DNA from: Streptomyces justiciae
Lineage (GTDB): Bacteria; Actinomycetota; Actinomycetes; Streptomycetales; Streptomycetaceae
Direction: 5' to 3'
Assembly (NCBI RefSeq): GCF_015163075.1
Contig: NZ_JADDXU010000003.1
Location: 372,001-436,000 of the forward strand
Length of the DNA stretch: 64,000 nucleotides
Shown here: positions 16,034 through 28,116 of the stretch, piece by piece
Numbering within the stretch: the first letter of the stretch is position 1
How the letters are laid out: each line of letters begins with the position of its first letter
The notes under the pieces: generated by a model
The model's input: the letters and a program-made list of their open reading frames with translations, nothing else
Told to the model about the DNA's origin: nothing
The model's database searches: none
Translations under genes and position numbers: made by a program

Positions 16034-16456
16034 ATGACGCTGGCCGAGCGCGCCCTGGAGCGCCTGCGAGTCTGGCCCGATCTCCGTACGGGGCAGGCCA
16101 GTTGCGGTACCGGAAGCGCGCTGCGCGCCGGTCGCAGCGAGATCGTGCACTTCCATTCCGCCCACGACGTGGACCTGCATCTCACCGACCGGGCGCTCGA
16201 CCGCTTCGCCGCCGACCTCTCGGAGTCGACGGCGATCCGGCTGGTCCCCGGCTCCCGCTGGGTCACCGTGCACCTGGACTGCGACACGGACGTCGACCTG
16301 CTGATGAGCCTGGTCAGCATGGCCCTCAAGGCCCATCAGGCGCCGCAGGCCGAGACCGCGGACGTGTGCAACTTCCACCGGGTGACGGTCATCCCGTCGG
16401 CGTCCGCCAGGCCCGGTGGTGGTCGAGGATCGTCTCCTCGAACGGGCGGTAGGTGA
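16034..16456 (+). CDS. DUF5519/luciferase-domain-like small protein
   Basis: This 140-residue protein contains EIVHFHSAHDVDLHLTDRAL and SRWVTVHLDCDTDVDLLMSLV, matching the DUF5519 family of uncharacterised actinobacterial proteins, where a His-rich strand and Asp cluster recur. No clear ribosome-binding site precedes ATG 16034. The last 68 bp (16389-16456) overlap the 3' end of the convergent SDR gene, and the residues they encode look unstructured. Function is unknown. Confidence 0.65.
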   Translation: MTLAERALERLRVWPDLRTGQASCGTGSALRAGRSEIVHFHSAHDVDLHLTDRALDRFAADLSESTAIRLVPGSRWVTVHLDCDTDVDLLMSLVSMALKAHQAPQAETADVCNFHRVTVIPSASARPGGGRGSSPRTGGR

Positions 16457-17447
16457 CGCCGAGTTCGGTGCGGCTGCGGCTGTTGTCGACGCGGAAGCGG
16501 ATGCCGAGGTGCTTGCGGATGTAGTCCTGGGTGAGTCCGAAGGCGGGGCCCAGGAGCCGAACCGGCCAGTGCGGCAGGCGGGTTCGGGGCAGGCGCAGGT
16601 CACGGGGGTGGGCGGTGCGCAGGACGCGGGCCATGTCGTGGAAGGAACTCATGGTCTCGGCGGCGAGGATGTAGCGGCCGTGCGCGTCGGGGTTCTCGGC
16701 CGCCGCGATGTGCGCGTCGGCGACGTCCCGGACATCGACCGTGGTGAAGCTGAAGTCCGGGGCGCCGTAGAAGAAGTAGCCCTTGAAGAGCTCCTCCAGG
16801 AGGAAGAGGCTGCCGGACTCGGAGGCGGCGGTGAGCGAAGGGCCCAGGATCAGGCCAGGGTTGAGGGCCACCATCCGCCAGCGGTCCTGCGCCTTCGCCG
16901 CCTCCCAGGCCGCTTGCTCGGCGACCGTCTTGGCGTAGTGGTACGGGTTGTTGGCCACCGTGCTGGTGGTGTTGACGTACTCCTCGGTGAGGACCTGGTC
17001 CTTCATCGTCTCCAGTACGTCGATGTAGTCGCCGAAGATCGCGCCGACCGTGGAGGTGAGGACCAGGCGGCGGACGGCCGGGGTGCGTTCGATCGCCCCG
17101 AGGACGTTACGGGTGCCGAGCAGCGCGGGTTCGACGACGTCCCGCCGGCCGTCCTTGATCTTCTCCGGCATGAGGAACGGGGAGGCGACGTGGAAGACGG
17201 TCGCGCAGCCCTTGGCCGCCTCGTCGAAGGAGCCCTCGGCGAGCAGGTCCGCCGCGAACAGGTCCAGCCTGCCCGGGAATCGGTCCTGCATCGCGATGAG
17301 CGGCCTGGTCTTCGGTGAGGGGGCGGTGGAGCGGACCGTGGCACGCACCTGGTAGCCGCGCTCCAGCAGCCGCTTCACCAGATGGCTGCCGACGAAGCCG
17401 CTGCCGCCGGTCACCAGGACCGGCGCCGATCTGTCCACGTCGCCCAC
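16389..17447 (-). CDS. Extended SDR: dihydroflavonol-reductase-like NAD-dependent epimerase/aldehyde reductase
   Basis: This 352-residue protein has VLVTGGSGFVGSHLVKRLLERG (GGxGxxG dinucleotide fold), the ADLL acidic loop, VASPF and LTSTVGAI strands, and the active-site motif NPYHYAKTVAEQAAW (YxxxK), followed by LNPGLILGPSLT. This is the standard layout of dihydroflavonol-4-reductase/aldehyde reductase-type extended SDRs. The substrate is unknown. It is followed 18 bp later by a metalloprotease gene on the same strand, so read-through from upstream is possible. Confidence 0.88.
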   Translation of the reverse strand: MGDVDRSAPVLVTGGSGFVGSHLVKRLLERGYQVRATVRSTAPSPKTRPLIAMQDRFPGRLDLFAADLLAEGSFDEAAKGCATVFHVASPFLMPEKIKDGRRDVVEPALLGTRNVLGAIERTPAVRRLVLTSTVGAIFGDYIDVLETMKDQVLTEEYVNTTSTVANNPYHYAKTVAEQAAWEAAKAQDRWRMVALNPGLILGPSLTAASESGSLFLLEELFKGYFFYGAPDFSFTTVDVRDVADAHIAAAENPDAHGRYILAAETMSSFHDMARVLRTAHPRDLRLPRTRLPHWPVRLLGPAFGLTQDYIRKHLGIRFRVDNSRSRTELGVTYRPFEETILDHHRAWRTPTG

Positions 17448-17465
17448 CCGCGCTCCTCCTGCCGG

Positions 17466-18308
17466 TCAGAGTCCGTAGCGGCTCTTCAGATGACGCCAGA
17501 AGTCACGCAGCATCCACTTGTCGAAGTCCGTGATCTGCGTGGCCGATCCGGCCTTCATGAGGAAACAGCACTGACCGGTCGGCGTCCAGTCGTAGAAGTC
17601 GTCGAGGCCGAAGGTGTGGCCGACCTCGTGGAGATAAATGTGGATGTTCTCCTGGGCGAGGGCGCCGGTGAAGTACTCCTGTCCGACGCGCTGGCCCCAG
17701 TCGCCGCCGGCGCCGCCCTGGAAGCCCTTGGTCAGCCACAGGGACTGGTCGTAGTGCCGGGTCACTCCGCCGGGGCACCTGGAGTAGTTGCCGTCCTGAT
17801 GGAAGAAGCGACCGCAGTCGGGCGCGCACTGCGGGGCGCCGCCGCTGTCGAGGTTGCCGGCGTAGATGTCGACGGAGTTGTCCGTCCACTGGAGCGTGGC
17901 GCGGTCCTTCACCGCCCAGCCGACGATGTTGACCGGAACGCTCGTGTACGGCCAGGAGTTGGTGCCGGTGCCGTTGTCGAGCATGGCGGTCATCCACTTG
18001 CCCCACTGCTTCTTCAGGGCGGCGTGGATCTGGTCGCGCAGGGCGGTGCTGACGGGGGCGTCGGACTCCCAGCGGACGCAGTAGTTGATGCTGCCCCGGT
18101 TGGCCATGACCTGGTCCCAGCCGTAGTTCCGGAAGCCGTAGAGGTTCGGGTAGGTCGACTCGACGTGGTTCCAGACCTCGTTGAGGGGCTGGGCGAGGTT
18201 CGAGGGCGGGTTCCAGTTGTCGGCGGCCCGGGCCTCGCCGGTGGTCGTGAAGGCCGCGGCGAGCACCGCGGTGAGAATGGCGAGCAGGCGCGCGATACGG
18301 GTGCGCAT
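17466..18308 (-). CDS. Secreted zinc metalloprotease-like protein (HExxHxxGxxD)
   Basis: This 280-residue protein has a Sec signal (RIARLLAILTAVLAAAFTTTGEARA). The zinc motif YLHEVGHTFGLDDF fits HExxHxxGxxD, and FLMKAGSA downstream may be the Met-turn of metzincin-like peptidases. Four Cys (NYCVRW, PQCAPDCGRF, CPGG, QCCF) suggest disulfides in an exported enzyme. The start at 18308 has GGGAG upstream. It is distinct from the snapalysin at 62070-62705, being longer and Trp-rich. Substrate is unknown. Confidence 0.8.
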   Translation of the reverse strand: MRTRIARLLAILTAVLAAAFTTTGEARAADNWNPPSNLAQPLNEVWNHVESTYPNLYGFRNYGWDQVMANRGSINYCVRWESDAPVSTALRDQIHAALKKQWGKWMTAMLDNGTGTNSWPYTSVPVNIVGWAVKDRATLQWTDNSVDIYAGNLDSGGAPQCAPDCGRFFHQDGNYSRCPGGVTRHYDQSLWLTKGFQGGAGGDWGQRVGQEYFTGALAQENIHIYLHEVGHTFGLDDFYDWTPTGQCCFLMKAGSATQITDFDKWMLRDFWRHLKSRYGL

Positions 18309-18401
18309 GGAGGTGAACTCCCTTCGTGGGGGTCGGGATTTCACCTCTCAGTCGGCGCCGGGGCGAAGGGAGTTGCCGTCCTGTCGTCACGCGTACGGGG
18401 T

Positions 18402-19328
18402 TCAGAGGGGCACGGCCACCGCGTTGTACGTCGTCTCCGGTGTCGGAGTCGTCGTGAAGCGGGCGTTGACCAGGTACAGCCGGTCGCCGAAGCGGGCGGC
18501 CGTGGTGGGCACGTCGAAGCGGGGGTCGGTGATCGTGGTGCGCAGGGTCGCGGTGGTGGCCCCGGTGTCGAGGTCCCAGACGCTGACGAGGTTGAGGCGG
18601 TTCTGGACGACGTACAGCGTGCGACCGATGCGCCACAGACCGTCACCGTTGGCGACGGTGTCCTGCCCGACGAGCGTGATCTTCCGGGCGTGCCCGGTCC
18701 GGGGGTCGACGTTGTAGAGCTCGCCGGGCGTGGACTTGACGACGATCAGGCCGCGGCCGTCCGGGGTGGGGACGATGCCGTTGGCGTTGTTGACGTCGGG
18801 GAGCTGCGCCCAGTCGCCGGTGAGCGGGAGGGTGCGGACGGCTCCGGCGCGGCCGCGGGGGACGCTGTAGAGGGCGGCGGCGCGGGAGTCGGTGAACCAG
18901 GCGCGGTCGCCGAGCAGGGTGACGTCGTTGATGAAGTGCCCGGTGGCCTCGGAGAGTTGGAACGTGCGGACGACGTCCCCGGTGCGGGCGTCGTGGACGC
19001 GGGCGACGCCGGTGTTGCCGGCGACGTACAGCAGGCCGTCGCGGTCGGTCTTGAGACCGACGGCTATCTGGCCGGTGGCTCCGGCGTAGAGGATCTCGCC
19101 CTCGCCGGTGCGCAGGTCGGCGCGGTAGATGCCGCCATTGGCGCGGGAGCCGAAGTACGCGTACGGCTGGGCGCCGATCGCGATGCCCTCGGGGAGCCAG
19201 CCGTCCGGCAGGGGGAACTCGGTGGGCCGGGCCGTCGTCCACGCGGCGGCGGGAGCGGCCGTCACGGCGAGGGCGGCCAGCGCCGCGGCACCGCCGAGAA
19301 CGGCTCTGCGGCTCGGGTTCTGGACCAT
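18402..19328 (-). CDS. Exported SMP-30/beta-propeller-like protein
   Basis: This 308-residue protein starts with a twin-arginine-like signal (PSRRAVLGGAAALAALAVTAAPAAA). The body is a six-bladed-propeller type: LPEGIAIG, GIYRADLRTGEGEILY, GLLYVAGNTGVARVHD, NDVTLLGDRAWFTDS and NANGIVPTPDGRGLIVVKS, which are SMP-30/gluconolactonase-like blades. The metal-ligand residues of true gluconolactonases cannot be assigned confidently. The start has GGAGG 8 nt upstream. It is divergent from the small membrane gene at 19476. Confidence 0.8.
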   Translation of the reverse strand: MVQNPSRRAVLGGAAALAALAVTAAPAAAWTTARPTEFPLPDGWLPEGIAIGAQPYAYFGSRANGGIYRADLRTGEGEILYAGATGQIAVGLKTDRDGLLYVAGNTGVARVHDARTGDVVRTFQLSEATGHFINDVTLLGDRAWFTDSRAAALYSVPRGRAGAVRTLPLTGDWAQLPDVNNANGIVPTPDGRGLIVVKSTPGELYNVDPRTGHARKITLVGQDTVANGDGLWRIGRTLYVVQNRLNLVSVWDLDTGATTATLRTTITDPRFDVPTTAARFGDRLYLVNARFTTTPTPETTYNAVAVPL

Positions 19329-19463
19329 GGTGGGGGCCTCCGTGGATTCCAATTCCTTTTGCTGTCCCTTTAGTTGACAACGGAAGCAGCAGAAGGCGAG
19401 TTCCCGGGAACGAGCGCACGGATTCCGCCGGAATCCCGCACTCCCCATTTCTGCCGTTTCGGT

Positions 19464-19469
19464 GATAAT
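19464..19469 (+). promoter_or_regulatory. Candidate -10 box for a leaderless transcript
   Basis: GATAAT ends 6 nt before ATG 19476, so transcription would begin at or next to the start codon; no ribosome-binding site is visible. Confidence 0.4.
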
Positions 19470-19475
19470 TGCCAT

Positions 19476-19841
19476 ATGAGTACGGCAGCGTTCGTAGTCG
19501 CGGCCGCGGGGAGCGATGTGCTCAACGTGATCGCCGCATTCGTCGGTGGCGCGGTCATCGCCGGGGCACTGATCTGGGCCGTACAGTTCGGCATGCGGGT
19601 CCGGGACCGGGAACTTCCCCGGCCGCGCCCCGAGGAACAGCCCAGTCTTCCCCTCACCGGCGCGATCCACGAGATCAGGGAGATGCGGGAACCGGACGAG
19701 CTCCCGCTCGCTGAGCAGGAACGGCTCATGCCGTACCAGCTCCATCACTCGGGCAGTAAACGCGGAAAGGACCAGCACCGCAGACGATGGCTCCCGGGCT
19801 CCAGCGGCGGCTTCGGCAGCGGCGGCCTCGGACACGTCTGA
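19476..19841 (+). CDS. Small DUF6479-like membrane protein
   Basis: This 121-residue protein has one membrane helix (VLNVIAAFVGGAVIAGALIWAVQFGM) after a short exported N-terminus. It continues with RVRDRELPRPRPEEQPSLPLTG, a helical IHEIREMREPDELPLAEQERLMPY, and a Gly/Ser-rich tail. This pattern matches the small DUF6479 proteins common in Streptomyces, whose role is unknown. The stop codon lies in a 14-bp element that is repeated 20 bp later. Confidence 0.65.
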   Translation: MSTAAFVVAAAGSDVLNVIAAFVGGAVIAGALIWAVQFGMRVRDRELPRPRPEEQPSLPLTGAIHEIREMREPDELPLAEQERLMPYQLHHSGSKRGKDQHRRRWLPGSSGGFGSGGLGHV

Positions 19842-19870
19842 CAGCGGACATCACCTTCTGACAGCGGACA
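19837..19870 (+). repeat. Stop-codon-spanning tandem duplication at the end of the DUF6479-like gene
   Basis: TCTGACAGCGGACA occurs at 19837-19850, containing the TGA, and again at 19857-19870, a period of 20 bp. The second copy is non-coding and lies before the terminator. Confidence 0.85.
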
Positions 19871-19875
19871 CCAAC

Positions 19876-19910
19876 AGGGGCTGCACCGCCTGTCGGGCGG
19901 GGCAGCCCCT
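19876..19910. terminator. Hairpin terminator between convergent genes
   Basis: AGGGGCTGC (19876-19884) pairs with GCAGCCCCT (19902-19910), with an inner CCGCC/GGCGG extension. It sits between the DUF6479-like gene and the convergent DUF7144-like gene. Confidence 0.8.
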
Positions 19911-19926
19911 CTTCGCGCGGTCCGGC

Positions 19927-20418
19927 TCAGGTCATGCCGCGCCGGGCGCCGGTGGAGTCGGGCGCCGTCGCCAGGGCCCAGATCACGAAGAAGTCGACGC
20001 CGATCATGAGCCCGGACCAGACGGGCGAGTACGGCAGGAACAGGAAGTGCAGCACCATCGCCGCCGACGCCAGGAAGATGCCGGTCATCCGGGCCCACCA
20101 GGCGCCCTTGAGGACGCCGTAGCCGACGCCCACCAGGACCGCGCCCAGGACCAGCATGATCCAGCCCCAGCCGGTGAGGCTGATCTTGTAGACGTAGTCG
20201 CCGATCCGGTCGTACACGTCGTCCGCGGCCAGCGCCGAGATCCCCTGGAGGATCGCCAGCACACCGTTGACCAGCATCAGCACACCCGCGAAGACGAGCC
20301 CGCCGGTGGCCCAGCCACTGCCGGCGCGGTCGGGCGGCGGGGCGGGTTCGGCCTGCTGGTGGCCCTGGTCCCACACCGGGGGTGTGCTGGGCGGTGTCGT
20401 GTGCGGCTGCTGGGTCAT
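19927..20418 (-). CDS. DUF7144-like four-helix membrane protein
   Basis: This 163-residue protein has a Pro-rich N-terminus followed by four hydrophobic helices: GGLVFAGVLMLVNGVLAIL, WGWIMLVLGAVLVGVGYGV, MTGIFLASAAMVLHFLFL and LMIGVDFFVIWALA. The helix-boundary motifs (LQGISAL, LKGAWWAR, PYSPVW) match the DUF7144 family widespread in actinobacteria. ATG complementary to 20416-20418 is chosen; the upstream extension is low-quality. Function is unknown. Confidence 0.75.
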   Translation of the reverse strand: MTQQPHTTPPSTPPVWDQGHQQAEPAPPPDRAGSGWATGGLVFAGVLMLVNGVLAILQGISALAADDVYDRIGDYVYKISLTGWGWIMLVLGAVLVGVGYGVLKGAWWARMTGIFLASAAMVLHFLFLPYSPVWSGLMIGVDFFVIWALATAPDSTGARRGMT

Positions 20419-20567
20419 GTCCGTACCCCGTCTCTCGCGCGGGTCCGCGCGTCGGTGTCGGTGATGCTTCGACCATCCGCGCGGTGCGGGGGCGGCGCCC
20501 GAGGGACTGCGCCGTTCGGGTGACGGCCCGAGTGCGGCGGCGGGCGCGAGGACCTTCACTGGAGGAC

Positions 20568-21050
20568 ATGACCGGTAACCGGACGCACCGCGCCCCGATC
20601 ACGATCGTCACGATCGCCGCGCTGACGGCCCTGACCGCCCTCACCGGCTGCTCGGACGACGACGACACGCCCTCCTCGGTGGCGAGCAAGGCGGCGTCCA
20701 TCGCCTCCCAGGCCACGGAGGTGTTCGCGTCGGCCACGGCGGAGGCGGGAAAGAAGTTCGACGACGTCAAGAACGGTGTCGACGTCAAGGACAACGTCAC
20801 CCTGGGCACCCCGCGGACCGGCTCCGACGGCCGCACCACGGTCGACGTCACCGTCAAGAACACCGGCGACGCGCAGAAGTCGTTCCTGGTGCAGGTGAAC
20901 TTCAAGGACGGCGGCGGCGACCTGGCGGACGCGGTCGCGGTCACCGTCTCCGACGTGCCGGCGGGCGGCAGCAAGAAGGCCACCGCCCGCAGCAACCGCG
21001 ACCTGTCCGGCACCGTGAAGACCGAGGTCGCGAGGGCCGTCCGCTACTGA
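20568..21050 (+). CDS. Lipoprotein with FxLYD/DUF4352-like beta domain
   Basis: This 160-residue protein has a signal ending LTALTGC (lipobox Cys near residue 28), an Asp/Ser-rich linker and an Ala-rich helix. The beta-sandwich then reads TTVDVTVKNTGDAQKSFLVQVNFKD and ends VPAGGSKKATARSNRDLSG, the arrangement of FxLYD-type exported domains. GGAGG ends only 2 nt before ATG 20568, tighter than usual, but no better start is present. It is divergent from the DUF7144-like gene. The role is unknown and presumably in the cell envelope. Confidence 0.75.
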   Translation: MTGNRTHRAPITIVTIAALTALTALTGCSDDDDTPSSVASKAASIASQATEVFASATAEAGKKFDDVKNGVDVKDNVTLGTPRTGSDGRTTVDVTVKNTGDAQKSFLVQVNFKDGGGDLADAVAVTVSDVPAGGSKKATARSNRDLSGTVKTEVARAVRY

Positions 21051-21060
21051 GCTCCGCTCC

Positions 21061-21735
21061 TCAGGCCATCCAGAAGAACACCGCCGTCATCCGCTTCTCC
21101 TCCAGCGTCGTACCGCAGTAGCCGGTCGCGCTGTGCACGAGGTTGGCGTTGTAGAGCAGCAGCCGGTTGAAGCGGTGCGGGACGCGTACGTCCTCCTCGA
21201 AGGCGTCGGGCGCCACGAACCGGATGCCGAGCGCCTCGACGAGGTTGTTGTGCGGGGCCTGCACGACATTGCCGCCGAGCCGGCCGCCGGGCAGGGACTG
21301 GCGGTAGAAACTGGTCCCGCAGTCCTTGGGGACGCCCGGGTTGAGGTAGAGCACCGCCGCGTACCGGCACAGGGCGCGCGAGTCGGTGTGCGGGCGGGGC
21401 GTGCTCTCGCCCTCGCCGACGACCTGGACGCAGTTGTGGTTGAGGGTGCCGCCGCCGGGCGCCGACTGCACCCACAGCTCCTTGGCGCCGGTGGCCTGCC
21501 GGACCAGCCGCTCCACGCGGGCCAGCTCCCCCGGCTCCAGGCCGGGCATGGCGCGCAGCCCCGGCCAGGTCTCCGGCCGGTGCGGGTACCCCTCCACCCA
21601 GTCGTCCTTGGCGAGACACCGTTCCCGTACGGCGTGCGCGTCGGGCAGGACATCGTCCAGGACCCAGTAGTCGCGGCCCTTGGTGGGCTTGCGGTACGGG
21701 AGAACGGGCAGCGTTCCGGAGGGGTGTGGGGGCAT
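21061..21735 (-). CDS. DUF6445-type 2-oxoglutarate/Fe(II) oxygenase-like protein
   Basis: This 224-residue protein has RPHTDSRALCRYAAVLYLNP, giving the H-x-D iron ligands, followed by GGTSFYR-type strands (CGTSFYRQ). LLYNANLVHSATGY supplies the distal His of a prolyl-hydroxylase-like jelly roll. This matches DUF6445 family proteins. It is convergent with the lipoprotein gene, with a gap of only 10 bp. The substrate is unknown; many family members lie in biosynthetic loci, but none is visible nearby. Confidence 0.75.
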   Translation of the reverse strand: MPPHPSGTLPVLPYRKPTKGRDYWVLDDVLPDAHAVRERCLAKDDWVEGYPHRPETWPGLRAMPGLEPGELARVERLVRQATGAKELWVQSAPGGGTLNHNCVQVVGEGESTPRPHTDSRALCRYAAVLYLNPGVPKDCGTSFYRQSLPGGRLGGNVVQAPHNNLVEALGIRFVAPDAFEEDVRVPHRFNRLLLYNANLVHSATGYCGTTLEEKRMTAVFFWMA

Positions 21736-21962
21736 GCGCCGAATCTAGGGCCGGGCCGGTTCTGGACTCGCCCGCGAACCGGTCTGGAATCCCCCGCGAA
21801 CCGGTCAACGAACAGTCAACACACGTACGGAATACGGGAGCTCACGCACCTAATCGTCCGCATTCCGGAACCAAGGACTCAGAAAGACTCAGTAATTCGC
21901 CAGTAACGGTCGCTGCCTAAGGTCGTCCCCTCGGCCCTGTTCCGAAACATTGGCCAGCAGCA

Positions 21963-22082
21963 GGGCAGGGTCATGCCCCTCGGGACGGGAGCCGCCGTAT
22001 CCCTCCTGTGGGGGGTAGGGATACACCCGGGGGTCCCGTGCGCCGATGAGGTTGCTCTTGGAGCAAGTAATGCGGGACCCCC
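21963..22082 (+). ncRNA. Candidate structured RNA/5' leader (three consecutive hairpins)
   Basis: The 439-bp gap before the BTAD gene has no convincing ORF but contains ordered inverted repeats. A short GGGCA/TGCCC hairpin lies at 21963-21978. GTATCCCT/AGGGATAC (21997-22004/22017-22024) is a perfect 8-bp stem. A closing 10-bp stem GGGGGTCCCG/CGGGACCCCC (22029-22038/22073-22082) encloses a 6-bp hairpin TTGCTC-TTG-GAGCAA (22052-22066). It could be a cis-regulatory leader of the BTAD gene starting 93 bp later, or a stand-alone RNA. I cannot match it to a known riboswitch class. The rest of 21736-21962 shows nothing clear. Confidence 0.45.
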
Positions 22083-22174
22083 ACACCCCACCCTGCTTGC
22101 CGGCCCGTGACGCACCGTGTCCCGTCGGCCACGAATCCGGCCGGAACAGGAAGCCGGGCTAGAGTGCCGCCCTC

Positions 22175-26791
<4,617 letters not shown>

Positions 26792-26821
<30 letters not shown>

Positions 26822-27027
26822 CGCCTGACGGCGCTGCGCAGAGTGGCCTACGCCAGCCCTGACGACCCGCCTCGCGCCGCGCAGAGTCGCCTACGCCAAA
26901 CCCTGACGCCCGACGGCGCTGCGCACAGTGGCCTACGCCAAGAGCCCTGACGCCCGGCCATGCTGAAGCAAAGCCGCCTACGCCAAGCCCCGACGGTCCT
27001 GCGCAACGCCGCCTACGTCAGCCCCTG
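26792..27027. repeat. Six decayed copies of the BTAD gene 3' end
   Basis: Segments resembling CTGCGCAGAGTGGCCT followed by ACGCCAAACCCTGACG begin near 26792 (the coding copy), 26833, 26877, 26919, 26962 and 26999, at spacings of 37-44 bp. Copies 1-4 retain the TGA. The reverse strand of each copy carries TAG (or, in copy 1, a near-miss), and the convergent gene at 27013 stops on the TAG in copy 6. The gap 26822-27012 is made entirely of these repeats. Confidence 0.9.
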
Positions 27028-27819
27028 CCGACCCGCCTCCCGTCCCGCGCCCCCCACCACCACATAGATCTGCTCACTCACCGCCGCCACCCCGTTGAAG
27101 GACGCCGTCGCCTGCAACCGTCCCGGCCCCGCCGGCAGCGCGGTGGACGGGACGCACGTCCACTTGCCGTCCCGGCCCGCCGTCGCCGTGCAGATCTCCG
27201 TCCCCGGTTCTGGGCCCTGCCCGGTCACGCCCTCGTCCTTCGTGTCCTCGTACCGGACGGTGATCTGCGCCCCGGGGTAGGCCGTACCGCCCGTCGCCGG
27301 CCGCACCGCGAGCGCGACCCCGGACGCCGGCCGGGTCAGGGTCGGTTCGGGCAGGCCCACGGTGACCGCGCAGGTCCCGCGGTCCTTGCGGGTGCCGTGG
27401 GCGTCCGTGAGGCGTACCGCGCAGCCCGCGAGGCGGGTGCCGGGCACCGCGTCAGCGGGCACGGCCAGCACGAACGGGAACGAGCGCCCCCGCCAGGGAC
27501 GCCCGCCCGCCGGCCCGGACCAGGTGTACGACGCGCTGTCGCCGTCGGCGTCGACCCGGCCCCGGTAGTCCCGGGCCCGCAGCGGCGTCTTCGTCACCTC
27601 GGCGCCCTCCGGCGCGGTCAGGGTCAGCCGGGACCCGACGCCGAGCGCGTCCCCCTCGTACCCGGCGATCTCGACGATGCCCTCACGGCCGGGCAGGACC
27701 GTGACGTCCCCCCACAGTTCACGCGTGCTTTCGACTCCCTGAGCGGGCGCGATCGCGCCGAGCGCGGCGAGGGCGGTGGTGGCGATCCCGAGGACGACGG
27801 TGTTCGTGGACCTGCTCAT
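27013..27819 (-). CDS. Secreted protein with Ig-like/adhesion-type repeats, unknown function
   Basis: This 268-residue protein starts at ATG complementary to 27817-27819. A Sec signal (NTVVLGIATTALAALGAIAPAQG) is followed by beta-rich sequence: LWGDVTVLPGREGIVEIAGYEGDALGVGSRLTL-type strands, and a second domain with YPGAQITVRYED, GTEICTATAGRDGKWTC and RLQATASFNGVAAVSEQIYV resembling bacterial Ig-like folds. Cys pairs suggest extracellular disulfides. I do not recognise a specific family. Its last two codons and stop lie inside the terminal copy of the BTAD-derived repeat. Confidence 0.65.
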   Translation of the reverse strand: MSRSTNTVVLGIATTALAALGAIAPAQGVESTRELWGDVTVLPGREGIVEIAGYEGDALGVGSRLTLTAPEGAEVTKTPLRARDYRGRVDADGDSASYTWSGPAGGRPWRGRSFPFVLAVPADAVPGTRLAGCAVRLTDAHGTRKDRGTCAVTVGLPEPTLTRPASGVALAVRPATGGTAYPGAQITVRYEDTKDEGVTGQGPEPGTEICTATAGRDGKWTCVPSTALPAGPGRLQATASFNGVAAVSEQIYVVVGGAGREAGRQGLT

Positions 27820-28033
27820 CGTGTGCGGGCTCCCTGTGCGGACGAGGTCGGTCGGCCCCACCCCCGGTTTGCGCACCCCCGGTTGCGATTGTCGCGGGGC
27901 GCCGGCGCGGGGCACGTGCGCTGTGCGGCCGTATGGCGGAAGCCGTCGCCTGATGGGGGCGCATCCCGTGGGCCGTCGTCGGCGGGAGGGCCCGGCGAGG
28001 CGAACAGAGCAGTCGTCTCATCCCACGGCGCCG

Positions 28034-28116
28034 CGTGGCTCCTGTCACAGCATGAACAACCGTGGCTCCTCGTCCGTACACAGGGTCGTACGACCCCCGA
28101 CCGGACAGGAGCCACG
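28034..28116 (+). promoter_or_regulatory. Candidate translational switch: two anti-RBS copies upstream of the DUF4142 gene
   Basis: CGTGGCTCCT occurs at 28034-28043 and 28061-28070; both are complementary to AGGAGCCACG at 28107-28116, which contains the ribosome-binding site of the GTG 28117 gene. The first copy extends to a 12-bp pairing (28035-28046 with 28104-28115). Either copy could mask the site, giving alternative structures. The rest of 27820-28033 shows only unremarkable divergent-promoter sequence. Confidence 0.6.

Noticed and set aside
15976..16452. ORF starting ATG 15976 preceded by AAGGAGGG
   Set aside because: The ribosome-binding site abuts the ATG with no spacer, and beyond the first 20 codons the frame is a shadow of the DUF5519-like gene with poor third-position GC.
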